From NCBI GenBank assembly GCA_013360875.1, contig JABWAU010000026.1, positions 1 to 36,599 of the forward strand: a DNA stretch of 36,599 nucleotides, written 5' to 3'. This document shows, one piece after another, positions 22,741 to 30,233 of this stretch. Under the pieces are notes generated by a model. The model was not told the origin of the DNA, searched no databases, and saw nothing but the letters and a program-made list of their open reading frames with translations. The DNA comes from Anaerolineales bacterium. Its GTDB lineage: Bacteria > Chloroflexota > Anaerolineae > Anaerolineales > Villigracilaceae. The first letter of the stretch is position 1. Each line of letters begins with the position of its first letter. A program made the position numbers and the translations under genes.

Positions 22741-23520
22741 ATGCGAAAAAAGAAGCCCCCCTATTTTCAAACGGACCGCATCGCCATCCTGAACGACGAC
22801 ATCCTCAAAACCTCCGCCATCGAGCCGGGGTCCGTGGACCTGGTGGTCACTTCGCCTCCGTACAACGTGGACATTCAATACAATTCCCACAGGGACGACA
22901 TATCGTACGCGAATTATTTGAAGTTTTCCGAAAAATGGCTGGCGCGTTGTTTCGATTTTTTGCGGGACGATGGACGTCTGTGCATGAACATTCCCCTCGA
23001 TAAGAACAAGGGCGGACAGCAAAGCGTGGGCGCGGACCTCACTACGCTGGCGAAGAATATCGGTTACAAATATCACTCCACCATCGTGTGGAACGAGGGC
23101 AACATTTCACGAAGGACAGCCTGGGGATCGTGGATGAGCGCCTCGGCGCCGTTCGTCATCGCGCCGGTGGAGTTGATCGTCGTCCTCTACAAAAAAACGT
23201 GGAAGAAAACCGGCGGCAGCAAAAGATCGGACGTCGCCCGCGACGAATTCATGAACTGGACGAACGGCTTGTGGACGTTCAACGGCGAGAGCAAAAAGAA
23301 GGTCGGGCACCCCGCGCCGTTTCCGCTGGAGTTGCCGAAGCGCTGCGTCAAATTATTCAGTTACGTCGGCGATACTGTCCTCGATCCGTTCATGGGAAGC
23401 GGCACAACGCTCCTCGCCGCGGCGATGCTTGGGCGAAAAGCCATCGGCGTGGAAGTGGACAGAGGCTATTGCAAACTCGCCAGAACAAGGATGGAGAACG
23501 CGCCGGAACTTTTCGGATGA
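22741..23520 (+). CDS. Solitary site-specific DNA methyltransferase (N4-C or N6-A, beta class)
   Basis: The 259-residue enzyme has the catalytic motif TSPPYNVD at residues 37-44 and the SAM-binding motif DPFMGSGTT at 215-223, the order of beta-class amino-methyltransferases. SPPY is common in N4-cytosine enzymes but also occurs in N6-adenine ones, so the base is open. The region 90-210 would hold the target recognition part. No restriction gene lies next to it, so it is an orphan that may regulate genes or protect DNA. It follows the pfk gene by 30 bases and ends at a bidirectional terminator. Confidence 0.9.
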   Translation: MRKKKPPYFQTDRIAILNDDILKTSAIEPGSVDLVVTSPPYNVDIQYNSHRDDISYANYLKFSEKWLARCFDFLRDDGRLCMNIPLDKNKGGQQSVGADLTTLAKNIGYKYHSTIVWNEGNISRRTAWGSWMSASAPFVIAPVELIVVLYKKTWKKTGGSKRSDVARDEFMNWTNGLWTFNGESKKKVGHPAPFPLELPKRCVKLFSYVGDTVLDPFMGSGTTLLAAAMLGRKAIGVEVDRGYCKLARTRMENAPELFG

Positions 23521-23569
23521 TTACCAACCTCGTAAAGAGAATTCCGCAAAACAAAAGCGACCGGCGCAA

Positions 23570-23604
23570 AAAAGCATCCCCGCCAGTCCGACGGGGATGC
23601 TTTT
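23570..23604. terminator. Bidirectional terminator between convergent genes
   Basis: AAAAGCATCCCCG (23570-23582) and CGGGGATGCTTTT (23592-23604) are perfect arms with A and T tails, between the methyltransferase and the membrane protein gene. Confidence 0.92.
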
Positions 23605-23608
23605 CTAC

Positions 23609-24295
23609 TTACACGCTTCTTTCGCGGACCTCGAACCTGCGCGCCGTTTCCCGAAGCATCCCCGCCCCAACGAGGAGTCCCGCGCCCAGCAGCAACAGCC
23701 CGATCCCGGTGATCGTCATCGCCGTGTTGAACGCGTCCGCATAATTGACCCCGTCCCATGTATGCGTGGACGCCATCGTGTATTGGATGGTGAGGGTCAT
23801 CAAGCCAAGCAGGATCGCCGCCGCGCCGCCCGCAGGCAGGTTGCTCTTCGTGTTGCCTTTCGTAAAATCAACGCCCTGCCAGATGGGGGGAATGCGGAAG
23901 AGCAGAAAGACGATCAGCGTGAGGACGTTCGTGTACACCACCGCATCCACCGGCATGGACGCGCCGCGCAGCGCACGCGAGGCGAAGATGTGGATGAAAC
24001 CGATCAACGCGCCCGCGATCAAAATCGCCAGCGCGTCGCGGTAGGCATTATCCGCGCCCTTGACGAGCATGACCGTGGCGCGGATGCCGTAGATGCCGAG
24101 CGCGACGCCCGTCAGCACGAACAAAATGTAGAGCCACTGGAACGGGGCAAGCGCCGCCATGCTCCCGAAGTTGGTGGGGAAGAGCGCGGCGCAGGTCGTA
24201 CCGACGCCGCCGAGCAGGGTGAACCCGCCCGTCAGCCCCATCAGCACGATGCCGATGAAACGGAGGAACTTTGCGAAGAAACTGTTTCTGGACAT
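23609..24295 (-). CDS. Integral membrane protein, family not recognised (228 aa)
   Basis: The protein has about seven hydrophobic segments, for example FIGIVLMGLTGGFTLLGGVG, WLYILFVLTGVALGIYGI, TNVLTLIVFLLFRI and a Gly/Leu-rich segment ITGIGLLLLGAGLLVGAG near the end, finishing with a charged tail (RRFEVRERSV). AAAGGAG lies before the ATG at 24295; a longer frame upstream runs through a repeat hairpin and is rejected. It is the last leftward gene of the respiratory module. No cofactor motif stands out apart from one His in a membrane segment (GFIHIFASR). It may be an assembly or anchor protein; this is context only. Confidence 0.7.
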   Translation of the reverse strand: MSRNSFFAKFLRFIGIVLMGLTGGFTLLGGVGTTCAALFPTNFGSMAALAPFQWLYILFVLTGVALGIYGIRATVMLVKGADNAYRDALAILIAGALIGFIHIFASRALRGASMPVDAVVYTNVLTLIVFLLFRIPPIWQGVDFTKGNTKSNLPAGGAAAILLGLMTLTIQYTMASTHTWDGVNYADAFNTAMTITGIGLLLLGAGLLVGAGMLRETARRFEVRERSV

Positions 24296-24312
24296 TGTGT
24301 ACTCCTTTACAA

Positions 24313-24347
24313 AAGTGTAGGACAAGATGGAATCTTGTCCTACACTT
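24313..24347. repeat. Family G hairpin (GTAGGACAAGAT / ATCTTGTCCTAC)
   Basis: AAGTGTAGGACAAGAT (24313-24328) and ATCTTGTCCTACACTT (24332-24347) are perfect 16-base arms with a 3-base loop. It touches the stop codon of the upstream gene and lies just before the next ribosome binding site. Confidence 0.85.
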
Positions 24348-24801
24348 AATCGAATTTCAAACCGTATTGTGTTTTTAATTGCCGCACTCTCAACCCAATT
24401 CCGCCCAGCCGCCCGGACATGATCCCCAAAATGGAACACATGATGATGTCCGCCATGAAGACCAGCGAGGGTAAGTGTCCCAGGATGAGTTTGGCGATGA
24501 CCAAAACCCAGATCAGGACGAGGTAGATTTTATCGAGCGAGAGGGTGACGGCTTTCAGTTCCATATCTGCCCGTATGGGGACGAATCGACTCAGCCAAAA
24601 ACCGACCGGCACGAAGAGCGCGAATGTAAGCGGAACCCATTCCCGGCGGAAGTGTCCATTCGCAATGTCGCGGGTGAAATAGAACCCAAAGAGCGCGGAG
24701 AACTGAACGAATAGAAAGGCGCGCAGCCAGATCTTGAAACGGCTCTTTTTCATTTCGCCGCGCAGGGAGCGGAGGAGGGAAAGGAGGTTTGTTATCTGCA
24801 T
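24346..24801 (-). CDS. Small integral membrane protein, family not recognised (151 aa)
   Basis: After a basic N-terminus (LLRSLRGEMKKSRFK) the protein shows about four membrane segments: FLFVQFSALFGFYF, VPLTFALFVPVGFWL, IYLVLIWVLVIAKLIL and MADIIMCSILGIM. The end is basic (GLRVRQLKTQYGLKFD). An alternative start at the internal ATG of MKKSRFK (24753) is possible. It lies between two other membrane proteins of the module but is separated on the right by a large nested repeat, so it may have its own promoter. Function is unknown. Confidence 0.65.
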   Translation of the reverse strand: MQITNLLSLLRSLRGEMKKSRFKIWLRAFLFVQFSALFGFYFTRDIANGHFRREWVPLTFALFVPVGFWLSRFVPIRADMELKAVTLSLDKIYLVLIWVLVIAKLILGHLPSLVFMADIIMCSILGIMSGRLGGIGLRVRQLKTQYGLKFD

Positions 24802-24809
24802 ATGCCATG

Positions 24810-24971
24810 TGGACGTTAGAGAGAGTTTTGAAATTCAGACCCTAAAGGTTTTTTCTGGCGAACCGGGTTCAAAATTTGCACAGAAAGCCTGCTTGAAATG
24901 CTTTTTTGCTTGCAATAGAAACCTTTAGGGTCTCTGTCTTATATTTTCAAAACACTTTCTTAGAACGTCCA
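24810..24971. repeat. Nested inverted-repeat element: family F inside a family H frame
   Basis: Inner arms AGACCCTAAAGGTTT (24837-24851) and AAACCTTTAGGGTCT (24919-24933) are perfect and enclose 67 bases. Outer arms run 24810-24833 (TGGACGTTAGAGAGAG then TTTTGAAA) and 24944-24971 (TTTCAAAACACTTTC then TTAGAACGTCCA) and pair imperfectly. There is no open reading frame. The size and structure resemble a miniature inverted-repeat element. Confidence 0.8.
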
Positions 24972-25014
24972 TTACGCGTACCGCGTAGGAGATGCTCTCT
25001 GGCGCCGGCTTTGT

Positions 25015-25620
25015 TCATCCGAATTTGAATCCCGCCGCGAAACAGGCGGTTGTCAACAAAAGCAAGCCAGGCAGGACTTTGAGAATGGTCTCTCTCGAAA
25101 GGATCGGCCTGCCCGTTTTCAGAAACGATAACAGCAATCCGCCGACGCCGATCAACGCGCCGCCTATGCCGACGAGCGCGAACAGCGGCGGCGCCTTTCC
25201 CTGAATGGAGAGGATGATGGGGAGGATGAATATCGTCATGCCTGCAATGCCGTGCGTGAGGACAAGGATGATGATGGGAAGTTTGCCCGGGGCGGAGATC
25301 GAGCGGGTCAAGGTTACAGCGAGGAAACCGCCAATGGCGAAGAGCAGGTAAAGGGTCCGGTACGAAGCGAGGTGTTGCCAGGCGAGTCCCGTCGCGAGGC
25401 TGAGGGGAATGATCGTCGAGATGATGATGACGACCGGCGAGTCCAGAATATCGAAGCCGAGGATGAAGATCAGCAGGACCGCGACGAGCAGGACGCCGAA
25501 GCCGACCGTGTAGGCGATGATGGGTAATGTGTCGAAGCCGTCTATGCCCACCGCCACCTGATACGCGGCAATGATGACGGTGAAGAGCAGGAGAACGCGG
25601 TCGAGAGGAGAGGGTTTCAT
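25015..25620 (-). CDS. Paralogous 201-aa membrane protein, copy B
   Basis: The protein has about six membrane segments and aligns over its full 201 residues with the protein at 29321-29926. Shared blocks include GFGVLLVAVLLIFILGFDIL, SPVVIIISTIIPLSL, HGIAGMTIFILP with a conserved His, and GIGGALIGVGGLLLSFLKTGR. The family is not recognised. The copies have the same length and flank heme o synthase, the FGE-like lipoprotein and the heme-copper oxidase-like gene, so they may be membrane subunits or assembly factors of that complex. The conserved membrane His could bind heme. No clear ribosome binding site is visible before the ATG at 25620. Confidence 0.75.
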   Translation of the reverse strand: MKPSPLDRVLLLFTVIIAAYQVAVGIDGFDTLPIIAYTVGFGVLLVAVLLIFILGFDILDSPVVIIISTIIPLSLATGLAWQHLASYRTLYLLFAIGGFLAVTLTRSISAPGKLPIIILVLTHGIAGMTIFILPIILSIQGKAPPLFALVGIGGALIGVGGLLLSFLKTGRPILSRETILKVLPGLLLLTTACFAAGFKFG

Positions 25621-25664
25621 GAGGTTATCGTTTCAGTACTTCAAAATTCATTTTGCGCACGTGT

Positions 25665-25680
25665 GCAAGATAAATCTTGC
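25665..25680. repeat. Family G short palindrome (GCAAGAT-AA-ATCTTGC)
   Basis: A perfect 7-base inverted repeat lies in the gap between heme o synthase and the 201-aa gene. It is flanked by GCGCACGTGTGC and GGTACTAC; the GGTAC flank recurs at 30225-30230. Confidence 0.6.
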
Positions 25681-25684
25681 GGTA

Positions 25685-26575
25685 CTACATCACTTCGATC
25701 ACAACCAAAATCATCGCGGCAAGCATGTAAACGGATGCATATTTGAATAAACCGAAGTTGACGCGCTCGGAGGGGCGGAAGGTCATCACGAGGGCGAGAA
25801 TGAGCAAACCCGCCGAAAGTACGCCGAGCAGGCGCAGAAAACCCCACGCCATGCCAATGCCGTATCCCGCGACGACCATCGCTGCCGCCGCCAGCACGGA
25901 GGAGATCGCAATGGTGGCGCGGGTGACGCCCAGCCCGTAGGTGGAGGGGAAGGTCGGCACGCAGGCGGCTTCGTAGTCCTTGGCGAATTTCATGCTGAAG
26001 GTGAGCGTATGGGTGGGAATCCAGAACAGGACGCCGAGCGCGAGGGTGACGCCGACCCAATCAATGTAACCGAGACCGAGCGCGCGTCCCGCGAGGATGG
26101 GCATGGCGCCCGAAACGCCTCCCCAGACGATGCTCCACGCGGTGCGGCGTTTGAGCCAGATGCTGTACACGACCACGTCAAAGAACAGCCCCGCAAAGAC
26201 GATGAGACCGTAGAGCGCGTCCATCGCCACCGCCCAGCCGACGCCGATGACCGAAAGGATCAAACCCACGCGCAGGACTTCGTTTTCGTCCACCACGCCC
26301 GATGAGGTGGCGCGCTTTTTCGTGCGCCCCATTTTGGCGTCTATGTCGCGGTCCCACCACATGTTGAGAACGGTGCTTCCTGCAATCGCAAGAAAGAGGC
26401 TGACCGCCAAGCCCAGAATCGCGCCGATGTTGAACACGGGACAACGCGCGCTCATGTAGCCCGCCAACCCGGTGGCGAGGAGGAGTCCACTTTGCAGAGG
26501 TTTGGTCAGGCTCCAGTAGGCTCTGATCTTAGATTTCAGGTTTACGATTGACGATTGGGCGGTAACGACGGACAT
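25685..26575 (-). CDS. ctaB: Protoheme IX farnesyltransferase (heme o synthase)
   Basis: The 296-residue UbiA-family prenyltransferase has the first Asp-rich motif N-MWW-D-RDI-D at residues 71-79 followed by AKMGRTKKRAT. The second conserved loop, KDYEAACVPTFPSTYG, is the CtaB/CyoE signature. Nine or so hydrophobic helices cover the rest. It adds a farnesyl group to heme b to give heme o, needed by many heme-copper oxidases. AGGAG lies before the ATG at 26575. Codons 6-18 (AQSSIVNLKSKIR) are encoded by a repeat word. Heme A synthase is not present, so the oxidase may use heme o, or CtaA is elsewhere. Confidence 0.93.
   Translation of the reverse strand: MSVVTAQSSIVNLKSKIRAYWSLTKPLQSGLLLATGLAGYMSARCPVFNIGAILGLAVSLFLAIAGSTVLNMWWDRDIDAKMGRTKKRATSSGVVDENEVLRVGLILSVIGVGWAVAMDALYGLIVFAGLFFDVVVYSIWLKRRTAWSIVWGGVSGAMPILAGRALGLGYIDWVGVTLALGVLFWIPTHTLTFSMKFAKDYEAACVPTFPSTYGLGVTRATIAISSVLAAAAMVVAGYGIGMAWGFLRLLGVLSAGLLILALVMTFRPSERVNFGLFKYASVYMLAAMILVVIEVM
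26527..26560. repeat. Family L words in the first codons of ctaB
   Basis: TCTTAGATTTCAGGTTTACG and ATTGACGATTGGG match the style of 15925-15958. They are translated as the N-terminal cytosolic tail of heme o synthase. Confidence 0.5.
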
Positions 26576-26590
26576 GGAGAACTCCTAAAG

Positions 26591-26657
26591 GTAGACAGGT
26601 ATATACGTACACACGTTTAGGCGGAAAGTATACCTGTGTACTTGTATACCTGTCTAC
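26591..26657. repeat. Family M inverted repeat (GTAGACAGGTATA / TATACCTGTCTAC)
   Basis: Perfect 13-base arms at 26591-26603 and 26645-26657 enclose further TACACACG / TGTGTACTTGTATA words. It fills the gap between the FGE-like gene and ctaB. Confidence 0.8.
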
Positions 26658-26665
26658 TTGTTTAC

Positions 26666-27664
26666 TCATCTTACACATCTGAACCCGACGCCGGGACTGT
26701 AATACATCGGCGGGGCGCTGTTGCGGACCCAGACGCGCAGGTCCATGTCGTAGGTGTCCTTCGAGCCGCCGCGCATGAAGCGGTCGCTGAAGCCTTCCTG
26801 CGGCTGCACGTCGCCGATCCATTGCCAGACGTTGCCAGCCATGTCGTACAGTCCATACGGGGATTTGGAATCGAGCGTGGCGTAGCCGTCGTAGGTTTTG
26901 CCGTTATAGAAGCCGACAGGAGTCGTCCGCGAGCCGAACGTTTTCATATCCTCGAACGGGTCGCGACTGGAGTAGAAGTTGGCGTTCTCGCGTTTGATCT
27001 CGTCGCCCCAGGGGAAGGGACGCGTGGATCCTGAGCCTGTCGAAGGACCACGGGCGGCTTTTTCCCATTCCTTTTCGGAGGGCAGGCGGTAGTCGTAATA
27101 TTCGCAATAGCCCCACGCGCCGAACCAACTGACCATCGTCATGGGATGGTTTTCGTATCCGGGCTGGACCGTGAAACTGCTCCCGTTAAATTTGACTCTC
27201 TGCGACGGGTCGTTCAACAGGATGAAAACCCAATCGCCCGCTTTGATCTCGATCTCATGCTCGATGCCGTGGAAGGGGTCGCCGGGGTAGTAACCGGCGA
27301 TGTATTCGCCACGCTCCGCGACTTTGACGTAACCGTCCGCGAGCGCGGCGTTGAGGAAGTCCGCATATTGTTTCGTGGTCACGTCCGTGATCATGATCTC
27401 GTACGCGCCGGTGGTTTCGATATATTCGTGTTGACCGAGGTAGAACTCTCCCGCAGGAATCTGCGCCCAGGCGTTCGGGTCAATGCCGGTGTCGAAGATG
27501 GGCATCGGAGCGTTCAGGTCAACAGAGGCGCACGAGGCGAGGAGGAGCGCGACAAGCAGAACAGGGAAAATGGGACGCGGAATAACGCGGATGGACGTGG
27601 AGTTTTTAAAATTATTTCCGCGTTTATCCGCGCTCGTCAGCGTCCGATTAAGTATGTGTTTCAT
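26666..27664 (-). CDS. FGE-sulfatase (SUMF1) domain lipoprotein, likely non-catalytic
   Basis: The 332-residue protein has a signal peptide ending in the lipobox LLASCA (Cys about residue 45). It is followed by a formylglycine-generating-enzyme fold: QIPAGEFYLGQ, TTKQYADFLNA, MVSWFGAWGYCEYY, RLPSEKEWEKAARG, PYGLYDMAGNVWQW, FMRGGSKDT and GVGFRCVR. The cysteine pair FGE uses for catalysis is absent near VRNSAPP, so it is probably a binding or structural relative. Its ATG overlaps the oxidase stop by four bases (27661-27664), indicating coupled translation. The n-region of the signal peptide is lengthened by repeat-encoded residues, and PSTGSGS comes from another repeat word. Confidence 0.85.
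   Translation of the reverse strand: MKHILNRTLTSADKRGNNFKNSTSIRVIPRPIFPVLLVALLLASCASVDLNAPMPIFDTGIDPNAWAQIPAGEFYLGQHEYIETTGAYEIMITDVTTKQYADFLNAALADGYVKVAERGEYIAGYYPGDPFHGIEHEIEIKAGDWVFILLNDPSQRVKFNGSSFTVQPGYENHPMTMVSWFGAWGYCEYYDYRLPSEKEWEKAARGPSTGSGSTRPFPWGDEIKRENANFYSSRDPFEDMKTFGSRTTPVGFYNGKTYDGYATLDSKSPYGLYDMAGNVWQWIGDVQPQEGFSDRFMRGGSKDTYDMDLRVWVRNSAPPMYYSPGVGFRCVR
27029..27049. repeat. Family I word (CCTGAGCCTGTCGAAGG) inside the SUMF1 gene
   Basis: GGATCCTGAGCCTGTCGAAG is nearly identical to the intergenic copy at 20298-20313 and reads PSTGSGS in frame. Confidence 0.6.
27583..27650. repeat. Family E words (ATTTCCGCGTTTATCCGCG) in the SUMF1 signal-peptide region
   Basis: GGAATAACGCGGATGGACG and TTATTTCCGCGTTTATCCG with GCGCTCGTCAGCG form an imperfect inverted pair. 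A related word block lies at 29236-29315. Confidence 0.55.
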
Positions 27665-29136
27665 TTCGCCGCCTCCTCCGAGAGTTCGTGAGTCATCTCT
27701 TCCGTCCACCTTCCTTTTGGCTTGAACAAGTCAATCAACCTCCATACCATTACGATTGCGAGAAGCACGAGCAACATGCCGAGTCCGAAGTCAATCATGT
27801 ACATCAACAGGTTGACCAACGGTTGTTGTTCCGCTTCGCTGATGAAGAGACGTTTCATTTCGAAGACCGTCACCGCGCCAAGGGCGAGATCGGAAAGGAA
27901 GATGATGCTCCAGCCGTAGATCTGGCGGACTTTGCCTTTCAGTCCGAGCATGTCGCCGTAGTACATCAGGATGATGGTGGCGATAATGGCGGAAAGCGCG
28001 TGCCAGTGACCGGTGAGTTCGATGCGTTCTTCTCGCGCGGGCCAGACGCGGAAGATCTCGTCCAGCCTGATCGCCATGAAGATGCCGATGCCGCTCGTCG
28101 TAAAGTTCATAAAGAGCATCTGCCAGGTGGGACCGAACTTGAGTGGGTCGCGCACGAGCGCGCCGAGTTTTTGGATGAAGTTCGGTTTTTGGATGTGTGC
28201 CGTGCCATCCTGGATGAGTTTGTTCCAACTCCAGATGAGCAGGAGCAGAGCCGCGAACATCGAAGGCGTCGCGCCGACGTAGATGATGGTGTGGGCGATC
28301 GGTTCGAGCGGCGTGACCACGCCCCATACACCCAGGTTCAATACGATGGTGCCGAGGATCATCAGCGGCATGGCGATCTTGTGCAGGATGCCCTTGAAGT
28401 TCAGCCAGCGCCCGATGATGAGCGTGATCATGATGGCAATAAGCGCCAGCATGATGTGCAGGTGACCGATGATCGAATATTGCATCGTGGTCTTTTCGGG
28501 GAGGCGGATGACGTTCTCCGCCAGAAAGACCTCGAAACCGTTGCCGAAATATGCGCCCGGAATCGCCCCGAACAATGCAGAAATGACGGTCGTTACCGCG
28601 GTAGCAAAGAAGGCGGTGCGCTCCAGGTCGAGTCCGCTTTTGGTGCGGGAGTAATCCTTGTCGGTGATGTAATATTCCTTATTCCAGGGCCAGAGCGCAA
28701 TGCACAACAGCACGCCCGCGAAGAAGATCAGCGACAATCCGGAGATGTACAGTCCGTGGAACGCCCAGTTGTGACCGAAGTAGGCGAAACTCATCCCGAA
28801 GATCATGGTGGTGAGGTAGCCGACCGTGATGATGACGTTGATGGAGGTCTTGAAAAAGGGCTTCATCTTCAACAAGCCCGTGATCATGTAGGTCTCGATG
28901 GCGACGACCGCCATGGCAATCGAGTGGTACAGGATGATGATGCGTCCCTCGCGCTCCGCCTGTACGATGTCCATGCCGAAGAGTTTGATGACCACCTCGC
29001 GGACGCCCATCTCCGCCATCGGACCGGACAACATGCCCCAAATGGCGGTGACGACGGCGATCATGGCGATCGCCACGAGGATCAAGCCCTTCGTGGAATT
29101 GAAGAGATAGTTGAATCGTGTTTTGATGAACTCCAT
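27661..29136 (-). CDS. Divergent heme-copper oxidase / NO reductase-like subunit I
   Basis: The 491-residue protein has 12-13 membrane helices. Candidate heme and metal ligands are His71 (LYHSIAM), His225 and His227 (GHLHIML), His282 (IAHTIIY) and His377 and His379 (GHWHALS); the last pair matches the helix X H-x-H of the family. The classical HPEVY and the HH pair of helix VII are not present, so the Cu-B or non-heme metal site differs from standard oxidases and NorB. No CuA subunit II, NorC or FixO is nearby. AGGAG precedes the ATG at 29136, and a Crp/Fnr-type site lies upstream. With heme o synthase downstream, a role in O2 or NO reduction is likely but unproven. Confidence 0.75.
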   Translation of the reverse strand: MEFIKTRFNYLFNSTKGLILVAIAMIAVVTAIWGMLSGPMAEMGVREVVIKLFGMDIVQAEREGRIIILYHSIAMAVVAIETYMITGLLKMKPFFKTSINVIITVGYLTTMIFGMSFAYFGHNWAFHGLYISGLSLIFFAGVLLCIALWPWNKEYYITDKDYSRTKSGLDLERTAFFATAVTTVISALFGAIPGAYFGNGFEVFLAENVIRLPEKTTMQYSIIGHLHIMLALIAIMITLIIGRWLNFKGILHKIAMPLMILGTIVLNLGVWGVVTPLEPIAHTIIYVGATPSMFAALLLLIWSWNKLIQDGTAHIQKPNFIQKLGALVRDPLKFGPTWQMLFMNFTTSGIGIFMAIRLDEIFRVWPAREERIELTGHWHALSAIIATIILMYYGDMLGLKGKVRQIYGWSIIFLSDLALGAVTVFEMKRLFISEAEQQPLVNLLMYMIDFGLGMLLVLLAIVMVWRLIDLFKPKGRWTEEMTHELSEEAAK

Positions 29137-29175
29137 GAACGATACTCCTAATTGGTGGACGGTCAGCCTAATGAA

Positions 29176-29217
29176 AAAATATCACAAATTGGGCTGAACG
29201 TCTTTGACAAAAGACAA
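29176..29217 (-). promoter_or_regulatory. Crp/Fnr-type site and -10 upstream of the oxidase-like gene
   Basis: On the minus strand TTGTC-TTTT-GTCAA (29217-29204) is centred 29.5 bases before a TATTTT hexamer (29181-29176) that carries an extended TGA upstream. The same spacing occurs at three other promoters of the module. Confidence 0.55.
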
Positions 29218-29235
29218 ATACCTGCGCCGGGGCGG

Positions 29236-29315
29236 TACACGGATTCCGCGAATTTGCGCGGATGTTTTTGGAAATCCACGTTCATGCGTGTCGTCCGCGC
29301 AATCCGTGTACAAAC
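29236..29315. repeat. Family E words upstream of the oxidase-like gene
   Basis: ACACGGATTCCGCGAATTTG with GCGCGGATG and the opposite GCGCAATCCGTGTAC form an imperfect inverted pair around a spacer (GTACACGGATT / AATCCGTGTAC). Confidence 0.6.
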
Positions 29316-29320
29316 AAGGA

Positions 29321-29926
29321 TCATCCTTTCTTCGCGAAGCCCAGCGCGAAGGCGCCCGTCATCAGGAAGAGCAGGGGCGTGAGGATCAGGGTCACGAACT
29401 GCGGGCTGAAGAACAGCAGCTGCCTGCCGACCGAGATGAACGCCAGCGCAATGCCGCCGAGCCCGATCAACAAACCGCCGATGCCCACCCAGTAAAATCC
29501 CTTCGGCGCGCCCTTGGCGAAGAACGGACCGAGGAAGATGACCAGTCCCGCCACGCCGTGGAACAGAGGCACGGCGATCTTCTTCAACGCATCCATCCCG
29601 CCGATGCTGGTGACGGCGATGGCAAGGAAGCCGATCACCGCGAACCACTTGAAGGCTTTCTTCCAGGATGGGTAATATTCCTCGGCGATGCCCATCGAAA
29701 TGCCGAGCGGGATCAAACTTGCGACCGTCAGCACATAGGGCGAAGCCAAAATCCCCAAGCCGAGGAAGATCAACAGCAGCCCCGAAACCAAAAGCACCGC
29801 AAACCCCATCAAATAATAGAGATTGTGCAGCGCTTTGTTCAGGTTGTACCTTTGCCAGAAGAACCAGCACAGGTACACGGCAATCAAGCCGGTGAGCAGA
29901 AGGAACAGGTTGTCGAGCGTGAACAT
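29321..29926 (-). CDS. Paralogous 201-aa membrane protein, copy A
   Basis: The protein has about six membrane segments and is the full-length paralogue of the protein at 25015-25620. Shared blocks are GFAVLLVSGLLLIFLGLGIL, SPYVLTVASLIPLGI, FHGVAGLVIFLGP with the conserved His, and GIGGLLIGLGGIALAFISVGR. AAGGAG lies before the ATG at 29926. A promoter with a Crp/Fnr-like palindrome lies upstream, and the oxidase-like gene follows, so it is likely co-regulated with it. The family is not recognised; a heme-binding or anchor role is only a suggestion. Confidence 0.78.
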   Translation of the reverse strand: MFTLDNLFLLLTGLIAVYLCWFFWQRYNLNKALHNLYYLMGFAVLLVSGLLLIFLGLGILASPYVLTVASLIPLGISMGIAEEYYPSWKKAFKWFAVIGFLAIAVTSIGGMDALKKIAVPLFHGVAGLVIFLGPFFAKGAPKGFYWVGIGGLLIGLGGIALAFISVGRQLLFFSPQFVTLILTPLLFLMTGAFALGFAKKG

Positions 29927-29981
29927 GACATTCTCCTTGTAGGTTTATCGTAGACAACGCCACGCGGTTGCCTCTTTGTGA

Positions 29982-30025
29982 ATTATGACACAAGTCTTTA
30001 TCGGATTTCAGTGACATAAATCACA
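29982..30025 (-). promoter_or_regulatory. Crp/Fnr-type site and -10 upstream of the 201-aa gene copy A
   Basis: AGTGACATAAATCACA (30010-30025) fits both the TGTGA-N6-TCACA and a GTGAC-N4-ATCAC layout. Its centre is 30.5 bases before CATAAT (29987-29982 on the minus strand), putting it about -42 from the start site, the class II activator position. Confidence 0.6.
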
Positions 30026-30118
30026 CTCCGCTTCACGCGTGACGTTCAGCCTGCTCCTGTTTCCCGAGCCGGTACCGCGACATTTTGCGGATTAACAAAT
30101 TAATCGAACAATCCCGTA

Positions 30119-30138
30119 GCACAAGATTTATCTTGTGC
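30119..30138. repeat. Family G palindrome (GCACAAGAT-TT-ATCTTGTGC)
   Basis: A perfect 9-base inverted repeat lies in the 300-base gap between two membrane genes. A half copy (GCAAAATCTTGCGGTAC) lies at 30214-30230. Confidence 0.75.
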
Positions 30139-30233
30139 CCCTACCCATGACCGGCAACCTTCATACTGCGCCACAAAACGCCAGATGTGGATTGCTAGAA
30201 TAATTTGGAAAAGTGCAAAATCTTGCGGTACGC

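Noticed and set aside
20956-23076. A 706-codon open frame opposite the phosphofructokinase and methyltransferase genes
   Set aside because: It spans two well-supported genes and has a low-complexity Val/His/Arg composition caused by GC-rich codons on the other strand.
22741-23520. Restriction-modification system
   Set aside because: No endonuclease gene lies next to the methyltransferase; neighbours are phosphofructokinase and a membrane protein.
24810-24971. CRISPR array or tRNA-like structure
   Set aside because: There is one nested inverted repeat and no regular direct repeats with spacers, and no cloverleaf pattern.
27688-29151. A 487-codon open frame on the plus strand opposite the oxidase-like gene
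   Set aside because: It is Asp/His/Arg-rich with no fold-like pattern, and the minus-strand frame encodes a clear membrane protein with a ribosome binding site. It is a shadow.
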